Below are positions 37,990-48,133 of a DNA stretch of 64,000 nucleotides, one piece after another; within the stretch, counting starts at the first letter, position 1, and each line of letters opens with the position of its first letter. Source of the DNA: Borreliella japonica (GTDB lineage: Bacteria > Spirochaetota > Spirochaetia > Borreliales > Borreliaceae); the NCBI RefSeq assembly GCF_900099615.1, contig NZ_FMTE01000003.1, forward strand, positions 1-64,000, read 5' to 3'. The translations under genes and the position numbers were made by a program. The notes below the pieces were generated by a model that was not told the origin of the DNA, made no database searches, and saw only the letters and a program-made list of their open reading frames with translations.

Positions 37990-38364
37990 ATGCCCACAAT
38001 TAATCAGTTAATTAGAAAACCTAGAAAAAGTCAAACGGAGAAGACCGCGTCTCCTGCACTTCAAAATTGCCCCCAAAGAAGAGGGATTTGTACTCGTGTA
38101 ATGACCGTGACTCCTAAAAAGCCCAATTCAGCTTTAAGAAAAGTGGCGCGTGTTAGACTTTCAAATGGATTTGAGGTAACAGCATATATTCCAGGAATTG
38201 GTCATAATTTGCAAGAACATTCTGTGGTTCTGATTAGAGGTGGTCGAGTTAAAGATTTACCTGGAGTAAGGTATCATATTGTTCGAGGAGCCAAGGATAC
38301 TCTTGGTGTTAACAATAGAAAAAAGGGTAGATCTAAGTATGGAACAAAAAAGCCTAAAGCTTAA
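37990..38364 (+). CDS. rpsL: 30S ribosomal protein S12
   Basis: A 124-residue S12 in the decoding centre. The conserved [15 protein letters not shown] and [17 protein letters not shown] stretches carry the usual lysines at the streptomycin-related positions, so no resistance change is seen there. An AAAGGAGAG ribosome site precedes the start. Confidence 0.98.
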   Translation: MPTINQLIRKPRKSQTEKTASPALQNCPQRRGICTRVMTVTPKKPNSALRKVARVRLSNGFEVTAYIPGIGHNLQEHSVVLIRGGRVKDLPGVRYHIVRGAKDTLGVNNRKKGRSKYGTKKPKA

Positions 38365-38388
38365 CTGAAAGGTGGGTTAATATTAAAT

Positions 38389-38862
38389 ATGTCAAGAAAA
38401 AATAAAAAAATCAAAAAGAAAATTTTTGTTGATACTAAGTACAATTCTAGAATTGTTGCAAAGTTTGCAAACAGAATGATGTATGATGGAAAAAAGTCAA
38501 TAAGCGAGAGCATACTTTATAGTTCGATTGATTTGCTTGCCGATAAGCTTGAAGATACTGATAAAATGGCTGTTTTTTATAAAGCTTTAGACAATGTTAA
38601 GCCATTGGTAGAAGTGAGAAGTAGACGGGTAGGTGGCGCTACATATCAAGTTCCTGTTGAAGTTAGAGAAGAGAGAAGAGAGGCTTTGGCCATGAAGTGG
38701 ATTATTTTTGCTGCTAGAAAATCTAGTGGTAAGTCTATGAAGGAAAAGTTGTCAAACGAACTTTTAAATGCATATAATTCTACTGGAGTTGCTTTTAAGA
38801 AGAAAGAAGATACTCATAGAATGGCTGAAGCAAATAAAGCTTTTACTCATTATAGATGGTAA
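38389..38862 (+). CDS. rpsG: 30S ribosomal protein S7
   Basis: A 157-residue S7, the nucleator of 30S head assembly. It has the typical [12 protein letters not shown] and [19 protein letters not shown] regions. A GAAAGGTGGG purine stretch lies upstream. The usual next genes fusA and tuf are absent; a terminator and bmpD follow instead. Confidence 0.98.
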   Translation: MSRKNKKIKKKIFVDTKYNSRIVAKFANRMMYDGKKSISESILYSSIDLLADKLEDTDKMAVFYKALDNVKPLVEVRSRRVGGATYQVPVEVREERREALAMKWIIFAARKSSGKSMKEKLSNELLNAYNSTGVAFKKKEDTHRMAEANKAFTHYRW

Positions 38863-38867
38863 GAAGA

Positions 38868-38891
38868 CACCTTTTTTAAGGTGCCTTTTTT
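38868..38891 (+). terminator. Intrinsic terminator after rpsG
   Basis: The stem cacctt/aaggtg (38868-38873 and 38878-38883) with a tttt loop is followed by cc and six Ts. It ends the long secE-to-rpsG transcription unit before the bmp genes. Confidence 0.85.
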
Positions 38892-38961
38892 GTTTATATG
38901 TTGTAGGATTGTTAGGGTTATTTTTTGTTTTAATTTTATTAAAAGTAAGGGGGATATTTTT

Positions 38962-39987
38962 GTGTTAAAAAAAGTTTATTGTTTTTTAATTTTTTTATTT
39001 ATTGTTGCCTGTTCTAGTTCTGATGATGGTAAGTCAAAGTCAAAAACAGTTTCGCTTATGGTTGATGGCGCTTTTGATGATAAAGGATTTAATGAAAGTT
39101 CTTCTAAGGCGATAAGAAAATTAAAGGCTGATTTTAATGTAAATATAATTGAAAAAGCATCTACAGGTAATTCTTATTTGGGAGATGTTACAAATTTAGA
39201 GGATGGTAATTCAAATTTGATTTGGGGAGTTGGATTTAGATTGTCGGATATTCTTTTGCAAAGAGCCAGTGAGAATGTTTCTATTAATTATGCAATCATG
39301 GAAGGAGTTTACAATGAAATTCAAATACCCAAAAATCTTCTTAACATTAATTTTAGATCCGAAGAGGCGGCTTTTTTAGCGGGATATTTTGCGTCAAAGG
39401 CTTCTAAAACAGGTAAGATTGGATTTATTGGGGGAGTGAGGGGAAAAGTTTTAGAATCTTTTATGTATGGATACGAAGCTGGTGCTAAGTATGCAAATTC
39501 TAATATTAAAGTGGTTTCCCAATATGTTGGAACATTTGGGGACTTCGGACTTGGTCGCTCAACAGCATCTAATATGTATCGAGATGGGGTTGATATTATA
39601 TTTGCAGCTGCAGGACTTTCTGGCATAGGGGTAATTGAGGCCGCAAAAGAATTAGGGCCTGACCATTATATTATTGGAGTCGATCAGGATCAATCACATC
39701 TTGCTCCTAATAATGTTATTGTTTCTGCTGTAAAAAAAGTTGATTCATTGATATATAGTTTAACAAAAAATTATTTAGAAACTGGAATTTGGGATGGAGG
39801 CAAGACTATGTTGCTTGGACTTAAAGAAGATGGACTTGGTTTGGTTTTAAATGAAAACTTAAAATTAAATTATTCTGAGATTTATAATAAATCATTGAAA
39901 ATTGGACAAAATATAATGAATGGTATAATAAGAGTGCCTTATGACAAAGTGTCTTATGATAACTTTGTTTTGCAAATGGCAGATTAA
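38962..39987 (+). CDS. bmpD: Basic membrane protein D, nucleoside-binding lipoprotein
   Basis: A 341-residue lipoprotein of the BMP/PnrA family, the solute-binding component of purine-nucleoside ABC importers. The signal ends in FLFIVAC with lipid-modified C17. The binding domain has the family motifs [34 protein letters not shown] and the ligand-pocket segment [15 protein letters not shown] chose GTG 38962 because AAGGGGG lies about nine bases upstream and the signal peptide then begins properly (MLKKVYCF). A start at 38881 would lie inside the rpsG terminator. First of four tandem paralogues. Confidence 0.95.
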   Translation: MLKKVYCFLIFLFIVACSSSDDGKSKSKTVSLMVDGAFDDKGFNESSSKAIRKLKADFNVNIIEKASTGNSYLGDVTNLEDGNSNLIWGVGFRLSDILLQRASENVSINYAIMEGVYNEIQIPKNLLNINFRSEEAAFLAGYFASKASKTGKIGFIGGVRGKVLESFMYGYEAGAKYANSNIKVVSQYVGTFGDFGLGRSTASNMYRDGVDIIFAAAGLSGIGVIEAAKELGPDHYIIGVDQDQSHLAPNNVIVSAVKKVDSLIYSLTKNYLETGIWDGGKTMLLGLKEDGLGLVLNENLKLNYSEIYNKSLKIGQNIMNGIIRVPYDKVSYDNFVLQMAD

Positions 39988-40103
39988 CTTGATCTTTGTG
40001 GAGTTGGCCTGTGGAAAATGTTTTTAGTTATTTTTAGAGAGTCTTTTTATTGTTGTAATTTTAATTTAGATTAATCTTGCAAAAGAGTTTGAATTTGGAT
40101 ATT

Positions 40104-40140
40104 ATGGTGATGTGGGAAAAATAATTTTTCTTACCACCAT
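40104..40140 (+). terminator. Nested hairpin after bmpD
   Basis: The outer stem atggtg/caccat encloses an inner gaaaaa/tttttc stem. T-rich sequence follows. Possible bmpD terminator. Confidence 0.5.
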
Positions 40141-40149
40141 ATTTTTATT

Positions 40150-40172
40150 AATGCTAAAGGCATTTTTTTTAA
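40150..40172 (+). terminator. Candidate intrinsic terminator
   Basis: A short stem aatgc/gcatt (40150-40154 and 40160-40164) directly followed by a T-run. The stem has only five pairs, so activity is uncertain; it may act with the preceding hairpin. Confidence 0.45.
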
Positions 40173-40296
40173 AAGGTTTATTGAGGTTTTTATTTTATAA
40201 GTAAAGAATACTATTTGTTAGTAAACTAAAGTTAGTATTTTGATTTTTAAAAAGTTCTGAATTTTTTAAATAAATTTTGTAAGGAGAGGATCGATT

Positions 40297-41358
40297 TTGT
40301 TTAAAAGGTTTATTTTTATTGCTTTGCCTTTATTAGTATTGGCCTGTTTTCAATCTAATAAAAAGGTTACTAAATCCGACAAAGTTGTTATAGGTGTTTT
40401 GGCTAGTGGTAGTTTTTATGATAAAGGCTATAATCAAAGTGTTTATGATGGTGTTGTAAAACTTAAGGATAATTTTGGGGTAAAACTTATAACCAAATCT
40501 TTAAGGCCTTATCCTATTGAGGGCAAAAGACTTCTTACTGTTGATGAGGCAATGACAGAGGATGCTTATGAGGTTCAAAAAAATCCTTTAAATCTTTTTT
40601 GGCTGATTGGATACGAATTTTCTAGTTTGTCGGTTAAACTTTCGTATGAACGTCCAGATATTTGTTATGGAATTATAGATGCTTTTGATTATGGTGATAT
40701 TCAAGTTCCCAGGAATTCCTTGGCTATTAAATTTAGAAATGAAGAGGCCGCATTTCTAGCTGGGTATATTGCTGCTAAAATGAATAGAAGGGAAAAGATT
40801 GGATTTTTGACAGGCCCTAGAAGTGAACATTTGAATGATTTTAAGTTTGGTTTTAAGGCTGGAATTTTTTATGCTAATCCCAAATTAAGATTAGTTTCAA
40901 AAAAGGCATCCTCTTTTTTTGATAAAGAGAAAGGTAAAGAAATGGCTCTGTTCATGTATAAAGAGGATAAAGTAGGCGTTATTTTTCCAATAGCCGGTAT
41001 AACTGGACTTGGAGTTTATGATGCTGCTAAGGAGCTTGGATCCAAGTATTATGTTATTGGTTTAAATCAAGATCAGTCATATATTGCGCCTCAAAATGTT
41101 ATTACTTCAATACTTAAGGATATTGGTAAGGTTATTTATTCTGTTTCATCAGATTATATTAAAAATGGAATTTTTAAAGGTGGGGTCGTTATTGATCGGG
41201 GGTTAAAAGAAGGAGTAATTGAAATTGTTAAGGATCCCGATGTTTTAAATAATAGGTTACTTGATGAAGTTGTCGCTCTGGAGAATAAAATAATAAGTGG
41301 AGAAATTATTGTTCCTGATAGTGAATATGCATTTGATTTATTTAAATCAAAGTTATAA
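40297..41358 (+). CDS. bmpC: Basic membrane protein C, nucleoside-binding-type lipoprotein
   Basis: A 353-residue BMP-family lipoprotein that starts at TTG 40297 behind a strong AAGGAGAGGA site. The signal ends LLVLAC with C17 as acylation site. It is the most divergent of the four: [12 protein letters not shown] of BmpD becomes SGSFYDKGYNQS here, and the ligand segment reads GLNQDQSYIAPQNV. Binding preference may differ. Confidence 0.93.
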   Translation: MFKRFIFIALPLLVLACFQSNKKVTKSDKVVIGVLASGSFYDKGYNQSVYDGVVKLKDNFGVKLITKSLRPYPIEGKRLLTVDEAMTEDAYEVQKNPLNLFWLIGYEFSSLSVKLSYERPDICYGIIDAFDYGDIQVPRNSLAIKFRNEEAAFLAGYIAAKMNRREKIGFLTGPRSEHLNDFKFGFKAGIFYANPKLRLVSKKASSFFDKEKGKEMALFMYKEDKVGVIFPIAGITGLGVYDAAKELGSKYYVIGLNQDQSYIAPQNVITSILKDIGKVIYSVSSDYIKNGIFKGGVVIDRGLKEGVIEIVKDPDVLNNRLLDEVVALENKIISGEIIVPDSEYAFDLFKSKL

Positions 41359-41398
41359 ACTATTAGCTATAGCTTTATTTTAAAAAGGTGAATAATTT

Positions 41399-42418
41399 AT
41401 GAATAAATTATTATTATTGATTTTATTTGAAGGTATTATTTTTTTATCTTGTAGTGGTAAGGGCAGTCTTGAGAGCGGGATTCCTAAGGTATCTTTAATA
41501 ATTGATGGAACTTTTGATGATAAGTCTTTTAATGAGAGTGCTTTAAATGGCATAAAAAAAGTTAAAGAGGAATTTGAGGTTGATCTTGTTTTAAAAGAAT
41601 CTTCAATAAATTCTTATTTATCGGATCTTGAAGGTCTTAAAGATGCGGGTTCAAATTTAATTTGGCTTATTGGGTATAGATTTAGCGATGTAGCCAAGAC
41701 TGTTGCTTTGCAGAATTCCGAGATGAAATATGCAATTATTGATCCTGTTTATTCTAATGAGCCTATTCCTGCGAATTTAGTGGGCATGACTTTTAGAGCT
41801 CAAGAAGGCGCGTTTTTGACAGGCTATATTGCTGCAAAAGTTTCTAAAACAGGTAAAATTGGATTTTTAGGGGGAATAGAGGGTGAGATAGTAGATAGTT
41901 TCAGGTATGGATATGAAGCTGGTGCCAAGTATGCCAATAAAGATATCATTATATTTACTCAGTATATTGGTAGTTTTGCCGACATTGAAGCTGGTAGAAG
42001 TATTGCAACTAAAATGTATTCTGATGAGATAGATATTATTCATCATGCTGCAGGTCTTGGAGGAATTGGAGCTATTGAGGTTGCAAAAGAACTTGGTTCT
42101 GGGCATTACATTATTGGAGTTGATGAGGATCAGTCATATCTTGCTCCAGACAATGTAATTACATCTACAACCAAAGATGTTGGTAGATCTTTAAATCTTT
42201 TTACATCTAATTATTTAAAAACCAATACTTTCGAAGGCGGAAAATTAATAAATTATGGCCTTAAAGAAGGAGTTGTAGGATTTGTAAGAAATCCTAAAAT
42301 GATTCCTTTCGAACTTGAGAAAGAAATTGATAGCCTTTCTAGCAAAATAATCAACAAAGAAGTCATTGTTCCATATAATGAGGAAAGTTATAAAAGATTT
42401 CTTAAAGAATTTGTTTAA
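41399..42418 (+). CDS. bmpA: Basic membrane protein A (P39), lipoprotein
   Basis: A 339-residue lipoprotein, known as the immunodominant P39 antigen and a laminin-binding surface protein. The signal ends IIFLSC with C18. Family motifs are [33 protein letters not shown] and [14 protein letters not shown]; the glutamate in DEDQS differs from the other copies (DQDQS or NQDQS). An AAAAAGGTG site precedes ATG 41399. It is 40 bases after bmpC. Confidence 0.96.
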   Translation: MNKLLLLILFEGIIFLSCSGKGSLESGIPKVSLIIDGTFDDKSFNESALNGIKKVKEEFEVDLVLKESSINSYLSDLEGLKDAGSNLIWLIGYRFSDVAKTVALQNSEMKYAIIDPVYSNEPIPANLVGMTFRAQEGAFLTGYIAAKVSKTGKIGFLGGIEGEIVDSFRYGYEAGAKYANKDIIIFTQYIGSFADIEAGRSIATKMYSDEIDIIHHAAGLGGIGAIEVAKELGSGHYIIGVDEDQSYLAPDNVITSTTKDVGRSLNLFTSNYLKTNTFEGGKLINYGLKEGVVGFVRNPKMIPFELEKEIDSLSSKIINKEVIVPYNEESYKRFLKEFV

Positions 42419-42505
42419 GTAAAAAATCAATTTGTATTTTTTTATTTTTAAGTATAAAAAACTTATTGGTTTTGTTTGAATGATTAAAATAAGGAAGCGT
42501 TTTAT

Positions 42506-43537
42506 ATGAGGATTGCAATTTTTATATTCGGTATTTTGTTGGCTTCTTGCTTGAGTAAGAATGAAGTAGAATCTGATTCAAATAAAATTAAGATATCTAT
42601 GTTGGTAGATGGTGTTCTTGATGACGAATCTTTTAATTCTAGTGCTAATAAGGCTTTATTGAATTTGAAAAAAGATTTTCCAGAAAGTATTGAAGAAGTT
42701 TTTTCTAGCGCTTCCTCTGGAGTTTATTCTAGTTATGTTTCAGATCTTGATAGTTTAAAATTGAATGGTTCGACCTTGATTTGGCTTGTGGGATATATGC
42801 TTACGGACGTTTCTTTATCGGTTTCATTAGAAAATCCAAAAATTAGTTATGGAATAATAGATCCTGTTTATAGAGATAGAGATGATGTTCAGATTCCTAA
42901 AAATTTGATTGGTGTTGTTTTTAATATAGAGCAAGGTGCTTTTTTAGCTGGCTATATTGCGGCTAAAAAAAGTGTTTCTGGTAAAATAGGTTTTATAGGG
43001 GGAGTAAAAGGCGATATAGTAGATGCATTTCGTTACGGTTATGAGGCCGGTGCAAAGTATGCTAATAAAGGCATAGAGATTGCCAGTGAATACTCTAATT
43101 CTTTTTCTGATATTGATATTGGTAGGGTCATGGCTAATAAAATGTATTCTAAAGGAATAGATATAATTCATTTTGCGGCTGGTTTGGCAGGAGTTGGTGT
43201 TGTTGAAGTAGCAAAAGAACTAGGTGATGGTTACTATGTCATTGGAGCTGATCAAGATCAGTCTCATCTTGCTCCTAAAAATTTTATTACTTCTGTTGTA
43301 AAAAATGTTGGCTACGCATTATATTTGATTACTAGCGAATATATTAAAAATAATAATGTTTGGGAAGGTGGAAAAATTATTCAAATGGGATTAAGAGATG
43401 GCGTTGTTGGTTTGTCTAATGCAAATGAATTTGAATACATAAAAGTCCTTGAAAGGAAAATAATCAATAAAGAGATTATTGTTCCTTCCAATCAAGAAGA
43501 ATATGAAATTTTTATAAAACAGTTATTAAAGTTATAG
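42506..43537 (+). CDS. bmpB: Basic membrane protein B, lipoprotein
   Basis: A 343-residue lipoprotein with the short signal MRIAIFIFGILLASC (C15). The body has the BMP motifs DGVLDDESFNSSA, QGAFLAGYIAAK, GFIGGVKG and [14 protein letters not shown]. An AAGGAAGCG ribosome site lies upstream. It is last of the tandem array; no ABC permease or ATPase gene is nearby. Confidence 0.95.
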   Translation: MRIAIFIFGILLASCLSKNEVESDSNKIKISMLVDGVLDDESFNSSANKALLNLKKDFPESIEEVFSSASSGVYSSYVSDLDSLKLNGSTLIWLVGYMLTDVSLSVSLENPKISYGIIDPVYRDRDDVQIPKNLIGVVFNIEQGAFLAGYIAAKKSVSGKIGFIGGVKGDIVDAFRYGYEAGAKYANKGIEIASEYSNSFSDIDIGRVMANKMYSKGIDIIHFAAGLAGVGVVEVAKELGDGYYVIGADQDQSHLAPKNFITSVVKNVGYALYLITSEYIKNNNVWEGGKIIQMGLRDGVVGLSNANEFEYIKVLERKIINKEIIVPSNQEEYEIFIKQLLKL

Positions 43538-43648
43538 ACTTTTCAAATAAAAGATTTTAATTTTCTAGTTTTTAATTTTTTAATTATGTTATATTTATTG
43601 TGTTATAATAAATATAAGTTCATTTCTATTGTTTTAGAGGATTTAGCA

Positions 43649-45073
43649 TTGAATAAAAAAATGTTTCCCAAAATTTACTATTATGATCAAGATTTTATTG
43701 ATATTTATAATAAAAGTTTATCTTGGATTCAAGACAAGGTTATTTTACAAAAAATTGCCGATAAGAGCAAAAAAGATAAAAATTATTATTCGGAGAATTG
43801 CAATTATATAGATCAGATGCAAGCTTGTATGTCAAGCTTTTTTCTTGTCTATAGTAATGGGGAATATTCATCTACATCTGCAATTGATAAGTTTTATCAA
43901 TTGCAAGAAGAATCTGGTGCAATCAGAGCTAGATATGATAATAATAATGCTATTATTGATCTTGATGAGAATGAAGAGAATATTGGGTTTCCTATTTTTG
44001 CATGGGCTGAATACAATTTGTATCATAAAACAGGAAATAAAAAGAGAATTTCTGAAGTTTTGCCAATTCTTGATAAGTATTATAAGTGGATAGAGAGCAA
44101 ATTTTTAAAGGGAAATGGTCTTTATTCAATTGATGTAAATAGAGTTTTTTATAAAAATTCTCCAAGAGTAGATGCGCACTATCCTATAGATTTTAATTCA
44201 TTACAAGTTCATAGTGCATATTGTATTTCTAAATTAGCAGATATTTTAAATGATAAAAATTTATCACTTGAATACAAAAAACGATTTTTTTCTCTTAAGG
44301 CCAAAATCAATTCTTTAATGTGGAGTGAAAAAGATGGATTTTATTATGATCTTGATGTTAATGAAAATATTCTTGAAATTAAGACAATAGTGGGGTTTTT
44401 CCCAATGCTTTCCGAGATTCCTAGTGAAGATAGAATAGAGAGGATGATTTTTTATTTAAAAAGCACTGAGCATTTTGGGACTCCAAATCCTTTTCCAACG
44501 CTTTCTGTTAGTGAGTCAGGTTTTAGTGAGGATGGCAATGGATATTATGGTTCAGTTTATACTTATATGAATTTTTTTGTAATCAAGGGTCTTGAATATT
44601 GTGGTCGTGCAAATATTGCAAGAGAATTTACCATAAGACATTTGTATTATATATTAGACACTTTAATGCCGTTTAATAAAATTAAAGGGCACATTTGGGA
44701 AGCTTATAAGCCTATGCAAGAAGGACCTGCATATTTTGATTCTAATAAAAAAACTTATACTGAGAAAAATCTTGTCTGTTATCTTGCGCTTTTTAGCATT
44801 AGTTTGATGATAGAAAATATTATTGGACTTACAATTAGTTTGCCCGATAAAACTGTATATTGGAACATACCCACTCTTGAGATTATGGGGATAGAAAGCT
44901 TGTCTCTTAAAAAGAATCAAACTACAATAATTTGCAATAAAGGAAAAAGAGGTTGGGAAATAAAAATGGAATCTGAGAAACTTTATTATTTTACAATAAA
45001 TATATTAAATAAAAAAGAAAAAACTCTTCCTATTCCTTCGGGAAGATGTTCTATGTTATTGGATAAGCTTTGA
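43649..45073 (+). CDS. treA: (alpha/alpha)6-barrel glycoside hydrolase, trehalase-like
   Basis: A 474-residue protein from TTG 43649, chosen for its AGAGGA ribosome site about seven bases upstream; ATG 43586 has no such site and ATG 43661 is also possible. There is no signal peptide, so it is cytoplasmic. Features of GH37/GH63-type enzymes are FPIFAWAEYNLYHKTG, ESGFSEDGNGYYGSVYTYMNF and HIWEAYKPMQEGP, with acidic residues in catalytic-type places. I recall the locus as annotated trehalase (BB0381). Hydrolysis of trehalose is plausible, but another alpha-glucoside cannot be excluded by eye. Confidence 0.75.
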   Translation: MNKKMFPKIYYYDQDFIDIYNKSLSWIQDKVILQKIADKSKKDKNYYSENCNYIDQMQACMSSFFLVYSNGEYSSTSAIDKFYQLQEESGAIRARYDNNNAIIDLDENEENIGFPIFAWAEYNLYHKTGNKKRISEVLPILDKYYKWIESKFLKGNGLYSIDVNRVFYKNSPRVDAHYPIDFNSLQVHSAYCISKLADILNDKNLSLEYKKRFFSLKAKINSLMWSEKDGFYYDLDVNENILEIKTIVGFFPMLSEIPSEDRIERMIFYLKSTEHFGTPNPFPTLSVSESGFSEDGNGYYGSVYTYMNFFVIKGLEYCGRANIAREFTIRHLYYILDTLMPFNKIKGHIWEAYKPMQEGPAYFDSNKKTYTEKNLVCYLALFSISLMIENIIGLTISLPDKTVYWNIPTLEIMGIESLSLKKNQTTIICNKGKRGWEIKMESEKLYYFTINILNKKEKTLPIPSGRCSMLLDKL

Positions 45074-45126
45074 TGAATTAGATTCATTAAATGTCTTGTG
45101 AAATTTAAATTTTTGGAGGCCTTTTA

Positions 45127-46491
45127 ATGATAGATATTGATGAATTGAGGATTTTTCTTAAAGAGAAGAGTTATTCTAAAATTAAAGAAAAATTTTTAAA
45201 GCACGATTCCTTTGACATTGCTGAGGCTCTTAAAAGACTTAATGGATCTGAATTGATTTTACTCTACAGATTTTTGCCCAAAAAAATAGCAGTTGAAACT
45301 TTTTCTAATTTTGACCAATCTACAAAAAGCAAATTAGCAAATTCTTTTACAAATAAAGAAATAAGCGAAATGATTGATGAGCTAAATCTTGATGACGTTA
45401 TTGATCTTTTAGAAGAGGTTCCTGCAAATGTTGTTCAGAGATTTTTAGCAAGCTCTACAGAAGAAAATAGAGAAATTATTAATAAATTTTTGTCTTACAG
45501 TGATGATTCTGCAGGTTCGATTGTAACAATTGAGTATGTTGAACTTAAAGAAGATTTCACTGTTGGTCAAGCTCTCGATTATATTAGAAGGGTAGCTAAA
45601 ACCAAAGAAGATATTTACACTTATTATATTACAGATGATGAAAAGCATTTAAAAGGAGTTATAAAAATTGAGGATTTAATATTAGCTAAAGATGATGTCA
45701 TATTATCGTCAATAATGAGAAGTAGTGGGTTTTATATTGTGGGAGTCAATGATGAAAAAGAGGATGTTGCACTTCTTTTTCAAAAGTATGATATTACCAG
45801 TGTTCCTGTTGTTGATAACGAAGGAAGAATGATAGGAGTCATTATTATAGATGATATTTTAGAAGTTATTCAATCTGTAAATACTGAAGATTTTCAAATG
45901 ATTGCGGCTGTTAAGCCCTTAGGTACATCTTATCTTGATACTTCTATTTTGGTTATGACAAAAAATAGGATAATTTGGCTTTTAGTTCTTATGATATCTT
46001 CTACTTTTACAGCAACGATCATTTCAAATTATCAAAATTTAATGTTGTCTTTAGTAGTTTTGGCTAGTTTTATCCCCCTTTTAATGGACACTTCAGGCAA
46101 TGCCGGTTCCCAAGCATCTGCTTTAATAATTCGTGAACTTGCTCTTGGCACTGTTAAGGTAAAAGATTTTTTTAAAGTTTTTTTAAAGGAAATATGTGTC
46201 AGTATTTTGGTAGGAATAATTCTTGCTGGTGTTAATTTTTTAAGAATTGTATTTTTTGTAGCTCCCCAACATTCTGATAAGCTAAAAATAGCGTTTGTAG
46301 TTTCAGCTTGTTTGATGGTAAGCTTGACAGTATCAAAGATATTGGGAGGTCTTTTGCCCATTGTTGCTAAAATTTTCAAGTTGGATCCAGCACTCATGGC
46401 AGGTCCTTTGATTACTACGATTGCAGATGCTATTACTTTAATAGCATATTTCAATATAGCAAAATGGGTTTTGGTTAGCTATGCTGTTTAA
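45127..46491 (+). CDS. mgtE: Magnesium transporter MgtE
   Basis: A 454-residue Mg2+ channel. A helical N domain (about 1-125) is followed by paired CBS domains (about 130-255) that sense cytosolic Mg2+. The membrane part (about 280-450) has five helices including the signature PLLMDTSGNAGSQASALIIREL and the late ADAITLIAYF. A GGAGG site precedes ATG 45127. Confidence 0.96.
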   Translation: MIDIDELRIFLKEKSYSKIKEKFLKHDSFDIAEALKRLNGSELILLYRFLPKKIAVETFSNFDQSTKSKLANSFTNKEISEMIDELNLDDVIDLLEEVPANVVQRFLASSTEENREIINKFLSYSDDSAGSIVTIEYVELKEDFTVGQALDYIRRVAKTKEDIYTYYITDDEKHLKGVIKIEDLILAKDDVILSSIMRSSGFYIVGVNDEKEDVALLFQKYDITSVPVVDNEGRMIGVIIIDDILEVIQSVNTEDFQMIAAVKPLGTSYLDTSILVMTKNRIIWLLVLMISSTFTATIISNYQNLMLSLVVLASFIPLLMDTSGNAGSQASALIIRELALGTVKVKDFFKVFLKEICVSILVGIILAGVNFLRIVFFVAPQHSDKLKIAFVVSACLMVSLTVSKILGGLLPIVAKIFKLDPALMAGPLITTIADAITLIAYFNIAKWVLVSYAV

Positions 46492-46540
46492 ACTTTATTT
46501 AAACATGTTAATTGTTGTTTTTTTATAATAGGACATGTTA

Positions 46541-46960
46541 ATGTATGATTGCATTTTTTGTAAAATAGTAAAAAAAGAGCTTCCTAGATATGAAGTTTAT
46601 GAGGACGATTTAGTTTTAGCATTTTTAGATATCAATCCTTTAACTGTTGGGCATACTCTTGTTATCCCTAAAGAACATAGTGAGAATTTATTGAATATGG
46701 ATGATAAATTTAACGATAGAATTTTAAGAGTATGTAAAAAAGTTTCGAATGCTTTAAAAATAATAAATTCTAGCATTTGTGATGGAATAAATATTTATTC
46801 TTCTTTGGGGGCTGGTGCAGGGCAAGAAGTTTTTCATACTCATTTTCATGTAATTCCAAGATTTAAAAATGATGGTTTTGGTTTTAAGAGAGGCAATAAA
46901 CTTAATCTTGAGATTGAAAAATTTAAAGAGTTGTCTATACAAATAGGCATGAATATTTAA
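46541..46960 (+). CDS. HIT-family nucleotide-binding hydrolase (HinT-like)
   Basis: A 139-residue histidine-triad protein. It has an N-terminal CIFCKIVKKELPRYEVYEDD, FLDINPLTVGHTLVIPKEH, and the triad HTHFHVIPRF near the C-terminus. By family it hydrolyses nucleoside phosphoramidates or adenylates. I chose ATG 46541 because AGGA at 46530-46533 is well spaced for it and too close to the in-frame ATG at 46535. Confidence 0.93.
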   Translation: MYDCIFCKIVKKELPRYEVYEDDLVLAFLDINPLTVGHTLVIPKEHSENLLNMDDKFNDRILRVCKKVSNALKIINSSICDGINIYSSLGAGAGQEVFHTHFHVIPRFKNDGFGFKRGNKLNLEIEKFKELSIQIGMNI

Positions 46961-46986
46961 TTTTACTTTGCCAAAAAGGATTCTTT

Positions 46987-47649
46987 ATGAAAAGAAACTT
47001 ATTTTTCTTTTTTGTTTTTATGTTTAATGCATTAAGAATTTATTCAGGAATTCCTGGTTATCTTAATGTATACAGTGGAGTTGGGGTCGGTGTTGATAAT
47101 TTTACTCGAGATTTATTCTTCCATGAAAGACTTAAGTATCAATTTTTCAGCGGACTTGGTATTAATGTTTCTCAAAATTTTGCATTTGGTGGAGAATTTA
47201 ATTTAGATATTAAATTTTTGCCAAGCTATACTCCTTATACCAAAGAGATTATGTTCATGTTGGACGATCAAGCATATTTAAATCATTCTCTAAGTTATTT
47301 CATGGTAAAAGATGTTTCAGTTTCAATGAGGATGTATGGTAATTATTTCTTTTTACCTTATACCCCAATGTTTAGTTTAATATTTTTTACAGGTTTAAAA
47401 TTTTCATATATTGGTGCTGAAGTTAATTTTAGAGGTTCAAGTAATTGGAAATTATTTAATAATTTTGTTTTGGGGTTAGATATTGGAGCTAGAATTAATA
47501 TAGATTTTATTTTTTTGGAATATACAATTTCTCCTATTTTTTATAACAAACTTTTACTTCTAAATCAAATGCATAAAATAACCTTGGGCTTTATTTTCCA
47601 GTTTGACGTGGCAACAAGAAATGATAGCGATATACTTTCTATTTTGTAA
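46987..47649 (+). CDS. Hypothetical outer-membrane-type protein
   Basis: A 220-residue protein with a signal peptide (FFFFVFMFNALRIYSG) and beta-strand-like alternating segments such as NVYSGVGVGVDNFT and FAFGGEFNLDIKF, suggesting a small barrel. No named family. It lies 26 bases after the HIT gene behind an AAAAGGA site, and is convergent with luxS after ten bases (BB0378). Confidence 0.75.
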   Translation: MKRNLFFFFVFMFNALRIYSGIPGYLNVYSGVGVGVDNFTRDLFFHERLKYQFFSGLGINVSQNFAFGGEFNLDIKFLPSYTPYTKEIMFMLDDQAYLNHSLSYFMVKDVSVSMRMYGNYFFLPYTPMFSLIFFTGLKFSYIGAEVNFRGSSNWKLFNNFVLGLDIGARINIDFIFLEYTISPIFYNKLLLLNQMHKITLGFIFQFDVATRNDSDILSIL

Positions 47650-47659
47650 ATTTTATGAA

Positions 47660-48133
47660 CTAAGGATACTTTAAATTTTCTTCTTTGATATTGTTTAATA
47701 TTTGTAAGTATTTAGAAGATTCATATTTAGCCATATCAAGGTTATGCTCTTTGTAATTTCCGCATTCTTTATGGCTTGCGCCTGGAATGGGCTCTGAAAA
47801 ATTTATAATTTCGGAAAAAAGCCATGATATTAGGTCAACAAGATCTTTACTTTCATAGTTTCCAAAAATTATTAAGTAAAAACCAGTTCTGCATCCCATG
47901 GGGCCAAAATATACTATTTTTTCGGCCCAAACTTCATTATTTCTAAGTAAAGTGGCTCCTATATGTTCTATTGTATGTATTGCTGCGTTTTCAATTATTG
48001 GTTCGATGTTAGGAGATTTGATTCTAATGTCTATTGTAGTAAATATTACATTTTCAAAGGTATCTTTTCTTGAGACATATATGCCAGGTTTTAACTTTGT
48101 ATGATCTATTGTAAAGCTTGTTATTTTTTTCAT
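47660..48133 (-). CDS. luxS: S-ribosylhomocysteine lyase LuxS
   Basis: A 157-residue metalloenzyme splitting S-ribosylhomocysteine into homocysteine and the autoinducer-2 precursor DPD. Metal ligands H53 and H57 (HTIEH) and C124 (ASHKECG) are present, as is the conserved GCRTG with C81. I chose ATG 48133 ([11 protein letters not shown]), which overlaps the metK stop codon by four bases; an upstream extension lies inside metK. It is last of the pdeB-pfs-metK-luxS unit. Confidence 0.97.
   Translation of the reverse strand: MKKITSFTIDHTKLKPGIYVSRKDTFENVIFTTIDIRIKSPNIEPIIENAAIHTIEHIGATLLRNNEVWAEKIVYFGPMGCRTGFYLIIFGNYESKDLVDLISWLFSEIINFSEPIPGASHKECGNYKEHNLDMAKYESSKYLQILNNIKEENLKYP

Larger units (their letters stand above)
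39988..40296. promoter_or_regulatory. Intergenic region bmpD-bmpC with hairpins and likely promoter
   Basis: A 309-base non-coding gap. It holds two hairpins (40104-40140 and 40150-40164, the latter followed by Ts), then about 130 AT-rich bases that should contain a bmpC promoter. The strong AAGGAGAGGA ribosome site lies at 40281-40290. bmpC-bmpA-bmpB may therefore be transcribed separately from bmpD. Confidence 0.5.

Noticed and set aside
38881-38961. Longer N-terminus for bmpD starting at ATG 38881
   Set aside because: It lies within the rpsG terminator, has no ribosome site, and puts 27 residues before a normal lipoprotein signal that begins at GTG 38962.
46032-46454. 140-residue minus-strand frame within mgtE
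   Set aside because: Antisense shadow of a well supported transporter gene; no ribosome site or motif.
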